Position numbers and translations under genes: made by a program
The notes under the pieces: model-generated
Databases searched by the model: none
Seen by the model: only the letters and a program-made list of their open reading frames with translations
Told to the model about the DNA's origin: nothing
In this document: piece by piece, positions 17,209 through 25,434 of the stretch
Position numbering within the stretch: position 1 is the first letter of the stretch
How the letters are laid out: every line of letters starts with the position of its first letter
Source of the DNA: Lactonifactor sp. BIOML-A5
Lineage (GTDB): Bacteria > Bacillota > Clostridia > Lachnospirales > Lachnospiraceae
DNA: 52,441 nucleotides
Assembly: GCF_009677585.1 (NCBI RefSeq)
Contig: NZ_WKYV01000030.1
Span: 1 to 52,441 of the forward strand
Direction: 5' to 3'

Positions 17209-18888
17209 ATGAAAACAAGTGACATACTCATCCTCCTGGGAGGGCTTGCCCTTTTTCTATATGGCATGCATATGATGAGCGACGGGTTGGAGGCGGCAGC
17301 CGGCAACCGAATGAAACGCATCTTAGAAAAGCTTACTGCTAACCGCTTTCTTGGCATTGCAGTGGGTGCAGGCATAACAGCCGTCATACAGTCTTCCTCA
17401 GCGACTACTGTTATGGTAGTTGGTTTTGTCAACTCCCGTCTCATGACGCTCCGACAGGCTGTCTGGATTATTATGGGAGCCAATATAGGGACAACAATCA
17501 CAGGCCAGCTTATCGCCCTTGACATCAGCGCAATTGCGCCTCTTATAGCTTTTATCGGGGTCTCCATGGTAGTGTTTCTGAAGGGAGAGAAAAATCATCA
17601 TTTCGGGGCTATTATTGCCGGTCTCGGAGTACTTTTTATCGGAATGGGGATGATGAGCGACGCTATGATGCCCCTCCGGGATTCCCAGGGGTTCATCCAT
17701 CTGATGACCCAGTTTTCTAATCCGCTTTTGGGAATTCTGGCCGGAGCTCTTTTTACTGCCGTGATACAGTCTTCTTCAGCCTCAGTGGGAATTCTTCAGG
17801 CACTGGCCTCCAGCGGACTGATCGGCCTTTCCAGTTCCGTATATGTTCTGTTCGGACAGAATATCGGTACCTGCATCACAGCCGTGCTGGCCTCCATCGG
17901 CACCAACCGCAATGCGAAAAGAACCACCATTATTCATCTGCTGTTTAATACCATTGGCACCGGTATCTTCGTCTGCGTCTGTATGATGACCCCATTTACG
18001 TCTTTCATGCAGTCACTGACACCAGACAACCCCGCGGCGCAGATTGCAAATGTACATACTTTGTTTAACATAGTCACCACGCTGCTTCTTCTTCCCTTTG
18101 GCAATTATCTGGCTGCTCTGTCAGAAAAACTGCTTCCGGATAAAGGAGAGGCGGAAGAAGGCGGCCATTCCCTGATGTATCTGCACACCCTTCCCCACGC
18201 CGGAGATTACAAAATAGGCTGGGCTGCTCTGGCTATTTCCCAGCTCCAGCAGGAAGTATACCGTATGTTCCAATTTGCCAGAGAAAATGTGCTTCTCAGC
18301 TTTGAGTCTGTGGAGCACCGCTCTACAAAAAAAATGGCTCAGGTTCTGTCCAATGAGGAATACCTGGATTATCTGAATATGGAGATATCCAGATACATCT
18401 CTACCCTCATGGCACAGGAGATGTCTCACAAAGACAGTAAAATTATCAATGGCTATTTTAAAATAGTAGGGAACATCGAGAGGGTGGGAGATCACGCTAT
18501 GAATATCGCAGAATATGCAGAAATGCTTTGCGATAAAGATCTTAAATTTTCTTCCACAGCTATCCAGGAAATCCAGTCTATGAAAGCAGTATGTCTGACT
18601 ACGCTGGATCAGCTTGCCCCCCAGAAGTCGGTCTCCCCCCTCCATATTCTGGAACAGGTGGCCAAATATGAACAGCAGATCGATGATATCAACGCCCAGT
18701 ACCGTCAAAATCAAATCATACGGATGCAAAACGGAACCTGCCTGGCAGAAACCAGTATTCTTTATTCTGAGATGCTTACGGATTTCGAAAGAATTGGCGA
18801 TCATGCTTTGAATATTGCCAAAGAATACACAACGATGTGGGAAGGGGAAAGCAAAGAGATGGGCATCGCAGCCACAGAAAATCTATAG
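17209..18888 (+). CDS. Na/Pi cotransporter family protein with C-terminal PhoU-like domain
   Basis: 560 residues from the ATG at 17209 (GGAAAGGAAAT site upstream); the extension to 17152 is spurious. Two inverted-repeat transport units each carry the QSSSA signature ('AVIQSSSATTVMVVGFVNS' near 60-78 and 'AVIQSSSASVGILQALA' near 183-199), with 'GANIGTTITGQ' and 'GQNIGTCITAVLASIG'. From about 340 a helical PhoU-like domain follows. The protein probably imports phosphate with sodium. It converges on a paralogue. Confidence 0.92.
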   Translation: MKTSDILILLGGLALFLYGMHMMSDGLEAAAGNRMKRILEKLTANRFLGIAVGAGITAVIQSSSATTVMVVGFVNSRLMTLRQAVWIIMGANIGTTITGQLIALDISAIAPLIAFIGVSMVVFLKGEKNHHFGAIIAGLGVLFIGMGMMSDAMMPLRDSQGFIHLMTQFSNPLLGILAGALFTAVIQSSSASVGILQALASSGLIGLSSSVYVLFGQNIGTCITAVLASIGTNRNAKRTTIIHLLFNTIGTGIFVCVCMMTPFTSFMQSLTPDNPAAQIANVHTLFNIVTTLLLLPFGNYLAALSEKLLPDKGEAEEGGHSLMYLHTLPHAGDYKIGWAALAISQLQQEVYRMFQFARENVLLSFESVEHRSTKKMAQVLSNEEYLDYLNMEISRYISTLMAQEMSHKDSKIINGYFKIVGNIERVGDHAMNIAEYAEMLCDKDLKFSSTAIQEIQSMKAVCLTTLDQLAPQKSVSPLHILEQVAKYEQQIDDINAQYRQNQIIRMQNGTCLAETSILYSEMLTDFERIGDHALNIAKEYTTMWEGESKEMGIAATENL

Positions 18889-18900
18889 TACCCACATAGA

Positions 18901-18944
18901 AACAGCCATTCTCCAGTTATTGCCGACTGCTGAGAATGGCTGTT
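18901..18944. terminator. Bidirectional terminator between the two Na/Pi cotransporter genes
   Basis: A perfect 13-bp stem (18901-18913 with 18932-18944) with an 18-nt loop lies between convergent genes. Confidence 0.75.
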
Positions 18945-18960
18945 CTTATATTGCTGGATT

Positions 18961-20673
18961 CTACTGTCCCACGGCCTCCTGTTCTTCCCGTTCCCCTTCC
19001 AGGCTGGGCTGTCCGATGTAAGCCTCGGCGATATTTACACAAAGGCTGCCCATCCGCTCCATACTATACAATATGGTTGTAAAGGCTCCCGTAAGCTCTG
19101 GACTGCATTTTCCTTTTTTCAGTCTCTGTACATGATTTTTTCTGAGTTTATTTTCCTGTATCTGCAGTTCGTCCCTTTGCTGAATCACCTTAAAGGCTGC
19201 CGCCCGGTTATCGTTCTGCACTGCATCCATGGCCGAGAGAAGCATTCCCTCTATTTTTTCCAGCATACTTTCCATTTCCTTCTCTGCCTCCTTAGAGAAC
19301 GCATATTCTTTGCCCTCCCGGTTATCCTCCAGGCGCTCTCTGCGGACCTTGGCCACTTCCTGGCACCTTTGGCTAATTCTGTCCACATCGCAGGCTATAT
19401 ACATCAGGCTGGCCGCCCGCATGGACTGCACCTCTGTAAGTGTACCGCTGGCAAAAAGATTGGAGATAAATTTTTCTATCTGGCCATACAGATGCTCAAC
19501 AACGTCCCTCCTCTGGCAGACATTTTCCCATACAGCGGCCGCTTTTTGATCCATTGCTTTTCTCGCCTCACTTATCATTTCCTGCACCATGTGTGCGCAG
19601 CGCACAATCTCCTCATTGGCAAGATGCAGCGCGAATACTGGCTGGCCTGCCATCTTATCGTCCAGAAACTGGGGCTGGCTTTCTGTGTCCACCACATCCT
19701 CTCCCGGCACAATCTTAGTGACAATCTTGACCATCAGCCAGATAAAGGGAATCCACAGAAGCGTATTTGCCACATTGAACGCTGTATGAGCATTTGCTAT
19801 CTGTCTGGAAATCACATCAATCTCATTTCCCTTGGGAGAGATAAACTCTACAAACTTTGCAAACCATGGGATGATCCAGATAAAGAGGAAGCTTCCTGTA
19901 ATATTAAATACACTGTGGGCCACTGCTGTCCGCTTTGCATTTTTAGACTGGCCTACAGAGGCCAGCAATGCAGTAATTGTTGTCCCGATGTTGTCTCCCA
20001 GAAGAATTGGAATAGCTCCTGTAAGTCCTATGACACTGGATATCCCGTCAGGTCCCGCCTGGCTGGCAAAGTTCTGCAGGACTGCAATTGTGGCACTGCT
20101 GCTCTGCACCACCAGGGTCATAACCGTGCCAAGCAGGACACCCAGAACCGGAATGTGAGAAACTTTTGCTATCATATCGGTAAATACAGGGCTGGCTGCC
20201 AAAGGCTTCATGACATCCCCCATGGTGGTAATTCCCAGAAATAAAATTCCAAAAGCAAATATGGTCTGCCCTATATTCTTAGCTTTTTCCTTCTTACAGA
20301 AAAAGAAAATTACAAATCCAATGAAAATAATAGGCCATATATAATCCGTAATCTTAAAAGCAATAATCTGTGCGGTCATGGTTGTTCCGATGTTTGCACC
20401 CAAAATGACAGAAATCGCCTGAGGCAGCTTCATTAAGCCTGCACTGACAAATCCAATCACCATTACTGTAGTGGCACTGCTGCTCTGCAGGACCGCAGTC
20501 GTCAGCGCTCCGGCCAGTACGCCTACAATAGGATTCTTTGTGAGAATCCCCAGTACATATTTCATTTTCTCCCCTGCAACCTTCTGCAGGCCTTCACTCA
20601 TCATATTCATTCCATAGATGAATACAGCTAATCCTCCTAACAACCCAAACACTGTCCGCATCGTCTCATTCAT
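18961..20673 (-). CDS. Na/Pi cotransporter family protein (second paralogue)
   Basis: 570 residues. Same architecture as its neighbour: 'AVLQSSSATTVMVIGFVSAGLM' near 59-80, 'GANIGTTMTAQIIAF', 'LVVQSSSATIAVLQNFASQ' near 182-200, 'GDNIGTTITALLASVGQ', then a PhoU-like helical domain from about 360. The C-terminus 'GQPSLEGEREEQEAVGQ' is charged. The two genes are clear but diverged paralogues arranged tail to tail; different substrates or affinities are possible. Confidence 0.92.
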   Translation of the reverse strand: MNETMRTVFGLLGGLAVFIYGMNMMSEGLQKVAGEKMKYVLGILTKNPIVGVLAGALTTAVLQSSSATTVMVIGFVSAGLMKLPQAISVILGANIGTTMTAQIIAFKITDYIWPIIFIGFVIFFFCKKEKAKNIGQTIFAFGILFLGITTMGDVMKPLAASPVFTDMIAKVSHIPVLGVLLGTVMTLVVQSSSATIAVLQNFASQAGPDGISSVIGLTGAIPILLGDNIGTTITALLASVGQSKNAKRTAVAHSVFNITGSFLFIWIIPWFAKFVEFISPKGNEIDVISRQIANAHTAFNVANTLLWIPFIWLMVKIVTKIVPGEDVVDTESQPQFLDDKMAGQPVFALHLANEEIVRCAHMVQEMISEARKAMDQKAAAVWENVCQRRDVVEHLYGQIEKFISNLFASGTLTEVQSMRAASLMYIACDVDRISQRCQEVAKVRRERLEDNREGKEYAFSKEAEKEMESMLEKIEGMLLSAMDAVQNDNRAAAFKVIQQRDELQIQENKLRKNHVQRLKKGKCSPELTGAFTTILYSMERMGSLCVNIAEAYIGQPSLEGEREEQEAVGQ

Positions 20674-20840
20674 ATACTTTTTCTCCGTTAACTATCTTTT
20701 CTTATCTCTTGTTTACGGTCCAAGTATATTGGTTGTATGTTAAATCTATGTAAAACTTTAGGTAAAATTTAAGTAAATTCTTCCAAAAGGCTGCCATTTG
20801 ATTTTACATAAGAAATTCGGGCGGCCGGATTATAACGCCA

Positions 20841-20867
20841 AAAGAGAGCCTTTAAAAGACTCTCTTT
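20841..20867 (-). terminator. Terminator overlapping the end of the methyltransferase gene
   Basis: The AAAGAGAG...CTCTCTTT stem (8 bp plus one further pair past a mismatch) with a short A/T loop coincides with the stop codon region of the minus-strand gene and is followed on that strand by TTTTGGCG. Confidence 0.55.
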
Positions 20868-21709
20868 CTGACTTCTCTTATATATTCCGGTGATGTTCCG
20901 CAGCATCCACCGATGAGATCCGCCCCGGCTTTTACCAAACGCTCCATGTGTCCGGCAAATTCCTCAGCTCCCATCTGATATACCGCATTCCCCTCTTCAT
21001 CTATCACAGGCATTCCGGCATTGGGTTTTACCAGAACCGGTATTTTAACATTTTTCTTGATCGTTGTTACCACTGCTTCCAGCTGATCTGGTCCCACAGA
21101 GCAGTTAATCCCTACCGCATCTGCCCCCATCTCTTCCAGGCTGACCGCTGCCTCAAGAATATGTCCGCCAAAAAAGAGGCTGCCGTCCGCTTCTACGGTC
21201 ATAGAACACATAACCGGGAGATCGCAGATTTCATGGGCGGCATCCAGAATGGCCATGGTCTCCTGAATCCCTATCATAGTCTCCGCCACCAAAAGATCTA
21301 CCCCTGCTGTACAAAGACTTCTGATCTGCTGCGCATATACCTCATACAATTCTTCATAGGGCATGTCCATCTTTCCGGTCGTTGTTATATCGCCTGCAAC
21401 CAGACACCTTGTGCCAACTGCCCGGCGTGTTACTGCCACCAGCTCTCTGTTCAGTTCCTCTACTTTATCTTCCAGTCCATGCCCCTTAAGACTCACAGCA
21501 TTGGCTGCAAAGGTAGGCGCATATACAATCTGTGAACCTGCATCTGCATATCCCCTCTGCAATTCTGTCAAAGGCTGAGGATTTTGGACTATCCACTCTT
21601 CTGTACATACTCCTCTGGGCATCCCCGCCTGGATCAGGTTAGAGCCAGTGGCCCCATCTAGAATCACAGGTCTGCAGGCTATTAAATCATTCCATTCCCT
21701 TTTTGTCAT
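20852..21709 (-). CDS. Homocysteine S-methyltransferase family protein
   Basis: 285 residues, the size of a stand-alone Hcy-binding domain. 'ILDGATGSNLIQAGMP' at the N-terminus, 'YAPTFAANAVSLKGHGLEDKV', 'GINCSVGP' with the first zinc Cys, and 'IGGCCGTSPEYIREV' with the Cys pair make a complete zinc site. It corresponds to the first domain of MetH or to MmuM/BHMT-type enzymes, transferring a methyl group to homocysteine. The methyl donor cannot be read from the sequence. It overlaps tadA by 23 bp and should be co-expressed with it. Confidence 0.9.
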   Translation of the reverse strand: MTKREWNDLIACRPVILDGATGSNLIQAGMPRGVCTEEWIVQNPQPLTELQRGYADAGSQIVYAPTFAANAVSLKGHGLEDKVEELNRELVAVTRRAVGTRCLVAGDITTTGKMDMPYEELYEVYAQQIRSLCTAGVDLLVAETMIGIQETMAILDAAHEICDLPVMCSMTVEADGSLFFGGHILEAAVSLEEMGADAVGINCSVGPDQLEAVVTTIKKNVKIPVLVKPNAGMPVIDEEGNAVYQMGAEEFAGHMERLVKAGADLIGGCCGTSPEYIREVRKRVF

Positions 21710-22187
21710 CCGTCACCTGTTCCTTTCTTTTCTTTGCTTCCCGAAGTTCCTTAAAAAATCCGCTGAGCATCCCGCTGCACTCCTCTTCCAGAATGCCTCT
21801 CTCAACTTCTACCTTATGGTTAAATCCGTCCATCTCCAGCAGATTCAGGACAGAACCGGCACATCCGGCCTTAGGATTCATACTTCCGATCACTACCTTG
21901 TTAATTCTGGCCTGGACAATCGCTCCTGCGCACATCTGGCAGGGTTCCAAAGTAACATACATGGTACATCCCTCCAGCCTCCAGTCCCCCAGCTTTCTGC
22001 TCGCCTTTCTTATAGCATTCAGCTCTGCATGGGACAGCGTATTCTTGTCCGTATTCCTTCTGTTATATCCTCTGGCAATAATCCGCCCCTCAGAAACAAT
22101 CACGCATCCGATAGGAACTTCCCAGAGAGCATACGCCTTTTTTGCCTGGCGTATCGCCTCTTTCATAAACTTTTCCTGTTCTGTCAT
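21687..22187 (-). CDS. tadA: tRNA adenosine(34) deaminase TadA
   Basis: 166 residues. Zinc deaminase motifs His53-Ala-Glu55 ('SHAELNAIRKA') and Pro-Cys83-x2-Cys86 ('EPCQMCAGAIVQARI') are complete. 'GSMNPKAGCAGSVLNLL' is TadA-specific. The enzyme converts A34 to inosine in tRNA-Arg(ACG) in the cytoplasm. It lies immediately inside the chromosome boundary of the island. Confidence 0.95.
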   Translation of the reverse strand: MTEQEKFMKEAIRQAKKAYALWEVPIGCVIVSEGRIIARGYNRRNTDKNTLSHAELNAIRKASRKLGDWRLEGCTMYVTLEPCQMCAGAIVQARINKVVIGSMNPKAGCAGSVLNLLEMDGFNHKVEVERGILEEECSGMLSGFFKELREAKKRKEQVTDDKKGME

Positions 22188-22255
22188 AAATCTTCCTTTA
22201 TATTCACTAAAAATATATCATACATTTTAACACGTTATGATAACTTGGGCAAATA

Positions 22256-22302
22256 AAAAATACTGCTAAACAGTAAATAAGCCAACTGTTTAACAGCATT
22301 TT
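22256..22302. terminator. Hairpin between tadA and the tRNA-Ser remnant
   Basis: An 18-bp imperfect inverted repeat (AAAATACTGCTAAACAGT against its partner, two mismatched or G-T positions) ends in AAAA/TTTT on the two sides. Most likely it is the terminator of the tRNA transcript on the minus strand; tadA reads away from it. Confidence 0.65.
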
Positions 22303-22308
22303 CAGCAG

Positions 22309-22364
22309 CGGAGACGGTGGGATTCGAACCCACGTGCCGGTTACCCGGCAACTTGATTTCGAGT
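22309..22364 (-). tRNA. tRNA-Ser(CGA) 3' fragment; left attachment site of the island
   Basis: Read on the minus strand this is the 3' part of a class II tRNA. It has the anticodon loop CT-CGA-AA (22357-22363), the 3' strand of the anticodon stem (TCAAG), a long variable arm TGCCGG-GTAA-CCGGCA, a T-arm GTGGG-TTCGAAT-CCCAC and the 3' acceptor strand CGTCTCC plus G. No CCA is encoded. Upstream of the loop the sequence (AATAA) cannot pair with TCAAG, and no GGAGACG 5' acceptor strand follows, so the 5' half is missing. This is what integration of a tRNA-targeted element leaves at one end; the complete tRNA should lie at the other end of the island. Confidence 0.8.
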
Positions 22365-22515
22365 TATTTGAAGGCAAGTTCTTATGAGTTTACGAGAGTA
22401 ACTTTAGGAGAAGATAAAATCCCGCAGACCCGCATAAATAAAGGCTTTTCAGGCACAAACGCTGATATTTCCGCGCATGAACACACCGCCCTGATTTAGC
22501 GGTTTTCAGGGCAAA

Positions 22516-22548
22516 GTGTAGAAAAAGTGTAGAAAAACCGTAGAAAAA
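22516..22548 (+). repeat. Three tandem 11-bp repeats near the attachment site
   Basis: GTGTAGAAAAA at 22516-22526 and 22527-22537, then CCGTAGAAAAA at 22538-22548, head to tail. They lie about 155 bp from the tRNA break and have the size and spacing of arm-type integrase or excisionase binding sites. The rest of 22365-22704 shows no gene. Confidence 0.6.
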
Positions 22549-22704
22549 CAACCGGCGAAATAACCTTAAGATACTTTAGTTTCCCGGCAATTTGAAAAAT
22601 CAAAACCAAGCGTATCCTACCATTGACATTGATTTTTAACAGAACATCCTGCAGCAGACAGAGCATAATTCTCTGTCCTAAGGATCAATGTGATGGGAGG
22701 AACG

Positions 22705-23268
22705 ATGATGGCAACCGACTACTCTTACCTTCTGGCTGAATATCCGGAGAAGATAAGTCAAGACCAGCTTTACAGAATTTGCCGCATAAGCAAACGAAAA
22801 GCCACATGGCTTTTGGAGAACGGATATATCCCCTGCGAGGATACCGACAAAAAGACCCGCAGGTTTAAAATCCAAATAACCGACGTTATTGCATACCTTA
22901 CTCGCTTGGAAGAATCTCCTGAAACTCTGCTGACACCACCGGGGATATTTTCAAGCGGAATAAAATATAAACCGAAGCGCCAAACGGCGAAGGCAATCAA
23001 CTCCGAGAAGTTTATGGCAATGCTTAAGAACAAGTGGCACACCTTTCCGGATGCCCTCACGGTAAATGATGTCACAAAGCTAACGGGATACTGCCAAACC
23101 ACAGTATCTGAATGGATCAAGGCAGAAAAGATAACGGGGGTATGGTATTATACCAAGTATTTAGTGCCAAAGGACAGCTTGATAAACTATATGGCAACAG
23201 AAGCTTGCCGCATCCATCAGAAGTCCAAAAAGCATATAGAGCTGCTGGAGCAGTATCGAAATCCCTAA
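22705..23268 (+). CDS. Double-HTH DNA-binding protein (excisionase-like)
   Basis: 187 residues from the ATG at 22705 (or 22708), placed after the GGGAGGAACG site; earlier in-frame starts precede that site. Two MerR/excisionase-type winged helices can be read: 'QLYRICRISKRKATWLLENGYIP' near 15-37 and 'TVNDVTKLTGYCQTTVSEWIKAEKI' near 118-142, each followed by a 'VIAYL'/'LINYM' helix. It is the first gene inside the island and lies beside the tandem repeats, so a role as recombination directionality factor or regulator is plausible. No integrase is adjacent. Confidence 0.7.
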   Translation: MMATDYSYLLAEYPEKISQDQLYRICRISKRKATWLLENGYIPCEDTDKKTRRFKIQITDVIAYLTRLEESPETLLTPPGIFSSGIKYKPKRQTAKAINSEKFMAMLKNKWHTFPDALTVNDVTKLTGYCQTTVSEWIKAEKITGVWYYTKYLVPKDSLINYMATEACRIHQKSKKHIELLEQYRNP

Positions 23269-23297
23269 ATGCTCGGCGCATCCATTTACATGAAAAC

Positions 23298-23328
23298 AGG
23301 GTGACTACTTTGCATAGTGTCACCCTGT
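23298..23328. terminator. Bidirectional terminator between the HTH gene and the toxin gene
   Basis: Hairpin with a 10-bp stem ACAGGGTGAC / GTCACCCTGT and an A/T loop, followed by TCTTG. It separates two convergent genes. Confidence 0.65.
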
Positions 23329-23339
23329 TCTTGTATCGA

Positions 23340-23654
23340 TTATAAAAATCTGATCCAGTCGCGTCTGCCGTACAGAATTCTTTCAACGTCAACCACCTTG
23401 TTCTTCTCGTCTATGGAAAAAAACACAACGTAATTTTTTACAATTAGTTTCCTGTATCCCATTTGAGATAGACGATCGTCTGAAACAAGCGGACAGCGCT
23501 GCGGCATATCGGACAGACTTAGCATTGCCTCTTCAAAAAGCTCCATCATACGAGTTGCCGATATGGGAGCTGACAGCTGAGAAGCAATATACCGAACAAT
23601 GTCCCTAAGATCGTTTTCGGCTGGTTCAGATACATCTACCCTATATTTCGCCAT
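23340..23654 (-). CDS. RelE/ParE-family toxin
   Basis: 104 residues. The pattern is typical of ParE/RelE folds: 'YRVDVSEPAENDLRDIVRYIA' N-terminal strand and helix, 'RCPLVSDDRLSQMGYRKLIVKNYVVFFSID' middle, and 'VDVERILYGRRDWIRFL' C-terminus with the Arg pair. ParE members poison gyrase and RelE members cut mRNA on ribosomes; which applies here is not certain. The gene overlaps the antitoxin gene by 14 bp and is second in the operon, the usual order. Confidence 0.88.
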   Translation of the reverse strand: MAKYRVDVSEPAENDLRDIVRYIASQLSAPISATRMMELFEEAMLSLSDMPQRCPLVSDDRLSQMGYRKLIVKNYVVFFSIDEKNKVVDVERILYGRRDWIRFL

Positions 23655-23913
23655 CGGCGATGCCTCGCTTAATATCCTTCATGACATCTTGAAACGGACG
23701 CTTTTTACCCGCTTTAACGGCCGATCGTCCTTCGTCAAGCAGGTGATACAGTTCAAGCTTGCCGCTGAGTGCCTCATAGGTTTCAATGCTCATAACCGCC
23801 AAATCTCCCTGCCCGTTTTTTGTGATAAAAACAGGTTCACGGCTTTCATGACAGAAGGTGGATATCTCATTATAGTTATTCCGCAGGTCAGTGCTGGACT
23901 TTATATTTGGCAT
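23641..23913 (-). CDS. Phd/YefM-family antitoxin
   Basis: 90 residues from the ATG at 23913, eight bases after a GGAGGT site; the upstream 'MCKEVNA' is spurious. The N-terminal 'IKSSTDLRNNYNEISTFCHESREPVFITKNGQGDLAVMSIETYEAL' is the Phd DNA-binding domain. The acidic/basic C-terminus 'RPFQDVMKDIKRGIADGEI' should wrap the toxin. It would repress its own promoter and neutralise the RelE/ParE toxin. Confidence 0.88.
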   Translation of the reverse strand: MPNIKSSTDLRNNYNEISTFCHESREPVFITKNGQGDLAVMSIETYEALSGKLELYHLLDEGRSAVKAGKKRPFQDVMKDIKRGIADGEI

Positions 23914-24011
23914 AGCGTTTACCTCCTTACACAATTCTAAAGATATTATACACGAATTTCTTTAGAATATCAATTGAATTTCGCTGACTGCAACTGGCAT
24001 CGAAAATAAGA

Positions 24012-24094
24012 CACCGGATGCCGGTTAAAATCTTAATGAGATCGTTTCCTATGAAGGGACGAATATGACTCATATGTAACTCTCGTTTAATCAT
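24012..24094 (-). pseudogene. Stump of an AAA ATPase (DUF4143-type) gene
   Basis: Reading down from the ATG at 24094 (AAGAGGTG site upstream), about 27 residues 'MIKRELHMSHIRPFIGND' then 'LIKILTGIR' match the start of the ATP-binding proteins that usually continue 'TGIRRSGKS' into Walker A. Homology ends exactly before the P-loop; the remaining sequence runs into the toxin-antitoxin promoter. A deletion or insertion event removed the rest. Too short to be functional. Confidence 0.6.
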
Positions 24095-24281
24095 AAACAA
24101 AACACCTCTTTATCTCTTTCCATAACAATACAACATCAAAGATATATCTTATAAAAATTGAACACATTGAACTTGTTGTTTCAAACAAAATCCCATTAAA
24201 TTCAGTATCAATGTATAGAAGCAGAATAATCAGAGAATAATAAATGCCTAAGCACTGTCATAAAATAAGTTTTAAATTTGA
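24095..24281. other. Non-coding stretch upstream of the XRE promoter
   Basis: AT-rich, without a recognisable gene, repeat or hairpin. Together with the ATPase stump it forms a 400-bp gap between the antitoxin and XRE genes. Confidence 0.4.
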
Positions 24282-24310
24282 TTGACAATATGACAAATGC
24301 GGCATATACT
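24282..24310 (+). promoter_or_regulatory. Consensus promoter of the XRE/ImmA/PIN operon
   Basis: TTGACA at 24282-24287 and TATACT at 24305-24310 with 17-bp spacing, followed by AAGGGAGG and the ATG at 24336. The spacer contains TATGACAAATGCGGCATA, an imperfect dyad that could be the operator for the XRE protein. Confidence 0.8.
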
Positions 24311-24335
24311 ATAAATATAGAAGGGAGGCATTATC

Positions 24336-24689
24336 ATGAATAACTCTCTGGAGATCATCGGAGCAAGGATAAAATCTCTGCGCGAAAGTAGCGGCCTTAC
24401 ACAAAGCAATGTGGCTAATTATCTTCATGTCGATCAAAGCCTTGTGTCTATGGTCGAGAAAGGCAAACGGGCACTGACGGCGGATATGCTGGATAAGCTT
24501 GCAGCCTTGTTTGGTACGCGGGTATCTGCACTCATGGAGCCGGAAATGAAGGTTAAACCGCTGTCCTTTGCGCTTCGTGCAAGCGAAATCGGAGAAGATG
24601 ACTTGGACGCAATTAGCGCCATAAACAGGATTGCTTTAAATAGCCACTTTATGACTCAATTGCTTGAGGGTGAGCATGCCAATGGATAG
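24336..24689 (+). CDS. XRE-family HTH regulator
   Basis: 117 residues. The N-terminal HTH ('IGARIKSLRESSGLTQSNVANYLHVDQSLVSMVEKGKRALTADMLDKLAALFG') is a standard Cro/C1 domain. A short C-terminal tail may be the site for ImmA-type cleavage, by analogy to ImmR of ICEBs1. The stop overlaps the start of the metallopeptidase gene, so the two are coupled. Confidence 0.9.
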   Translation: MNNSLEIIGARIKSLRESSGLTQSNVANYLHVDQSLVSMVEKGKRALTADMLDKLAALFGTRVSALMEPEMKVKPLSFALRASEIGEDDLDAISAINRIALNSHFMTQLLEGEHANG

Positions 24690-25434
24690 AATAGAGTTAT
24701 GGAAAAAAGCTCTCAGTTTACGGAAAGAGCTTGGAGAAGATGCGACTTCTCCGATCGATATATTGGCATTGGTTCATACAATCGATAAATTATCCATCGT
24801 ATACTATCCGATGGGGAATCACATTAGCGGTATTTGTATTAAGGGAACCGGCAGCAATGTCATCGCCATTAATTCAGCCATGACCCTTGGAAGGCAGCGC
24901 TTTTCCATGGCTCATGAACTATATCACCTGTATTTTGATGATGACGAACTCACTGCGGTGTGTGCAAAAACAATCGGCGAGGGAAATGAAAAGGAAAAGC
25001 AAGCAGATCAGTTTGCATCGTATTTGCTTATGCCCCCGGATGCCCTTTCGGATAAAATTGACCAGCTGAAAAAGTCGAGCTCCGCCAAGCTTTCCATTCA
25101 TGATGTTGTGCGTTTGGAGCAATACTTTCGTATTAGCCGCAAAGCTATCCTTTACCGGCTGCTCAGCGAAAATGAATTAACCCGTGAAGAAGCTGATTCA
25201 ATGCGCCAAAACGTAATTTTATCTGCTCTTAATCTTGGCTACGATGATACACTCTATAGACCGACACCCGAAGATAAGCGATACAGGACATACGGCTACT
25301 ATATTCAGCAGGCGGAAAAAGCTTTGGAACAAGGGCTAATATCCAGCGGCAAATATGATGAATTGCTGCTATCTGCTTTCCGTTCCGACCTCGTCTATGG
25401 GGAGGAAATCGAAGGGGGCGAATTGCTTGACTGA
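24676..25434 (+). CDS. ImmA/IrrE-family zinc metallopeptidase
   Basis: 252 residues from the ATG at 24676 (GAGGGTGAGC just upstream). Zinc motif HELYH at 80-84 ('FSMAHELYHLYFDDD'), third ligand Glu in 'KEKQADQFASYLLMPP'. Family members cleave an XRE repressor to trigger gene expression (ImmA/ImmR, IrrE/DdrO). The partner here is most likely the XRE protein just upstream. The C-terminal ~100 residues are helical and unassigned. The stop overlaps the TTG start of the PIN gene by 8 bp. Confidence 0.88.
   Translation: MPMDRIELWKKALSLRKELGEDATSPIDILALVHTIDKLSIVYYPMGNHISGICIKGTGSNVIAINSAMTLGRQRFSMAHELYHLYFDDDELTAVCAKTIGEGNEKEKQADQFASYLLMPPDALSDKIDQLKKSSSAKLSIHDVVRLEQYFRISRKAILYRLLSENELTREEADSMRQNVILSALNLGYDDTLYRPTPEDKRYRTYGYYIQQAEKALEQGLISSGKYDELLLSAFRSDLVYGEEIEGGELLD

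Noticed and set aside
19132..20244. 370-residue antisense reading frame in the second cotransporter gene
   Set aside because: Composition (His/Cys-rich) and position show it is a shadow of the transporter gene.
22309..22400. Complete tRNA-Ser gene
   Set aside because: The 5' acceptor, D arm and 5' anticodon strand cannot be found; only the 3' part exists.
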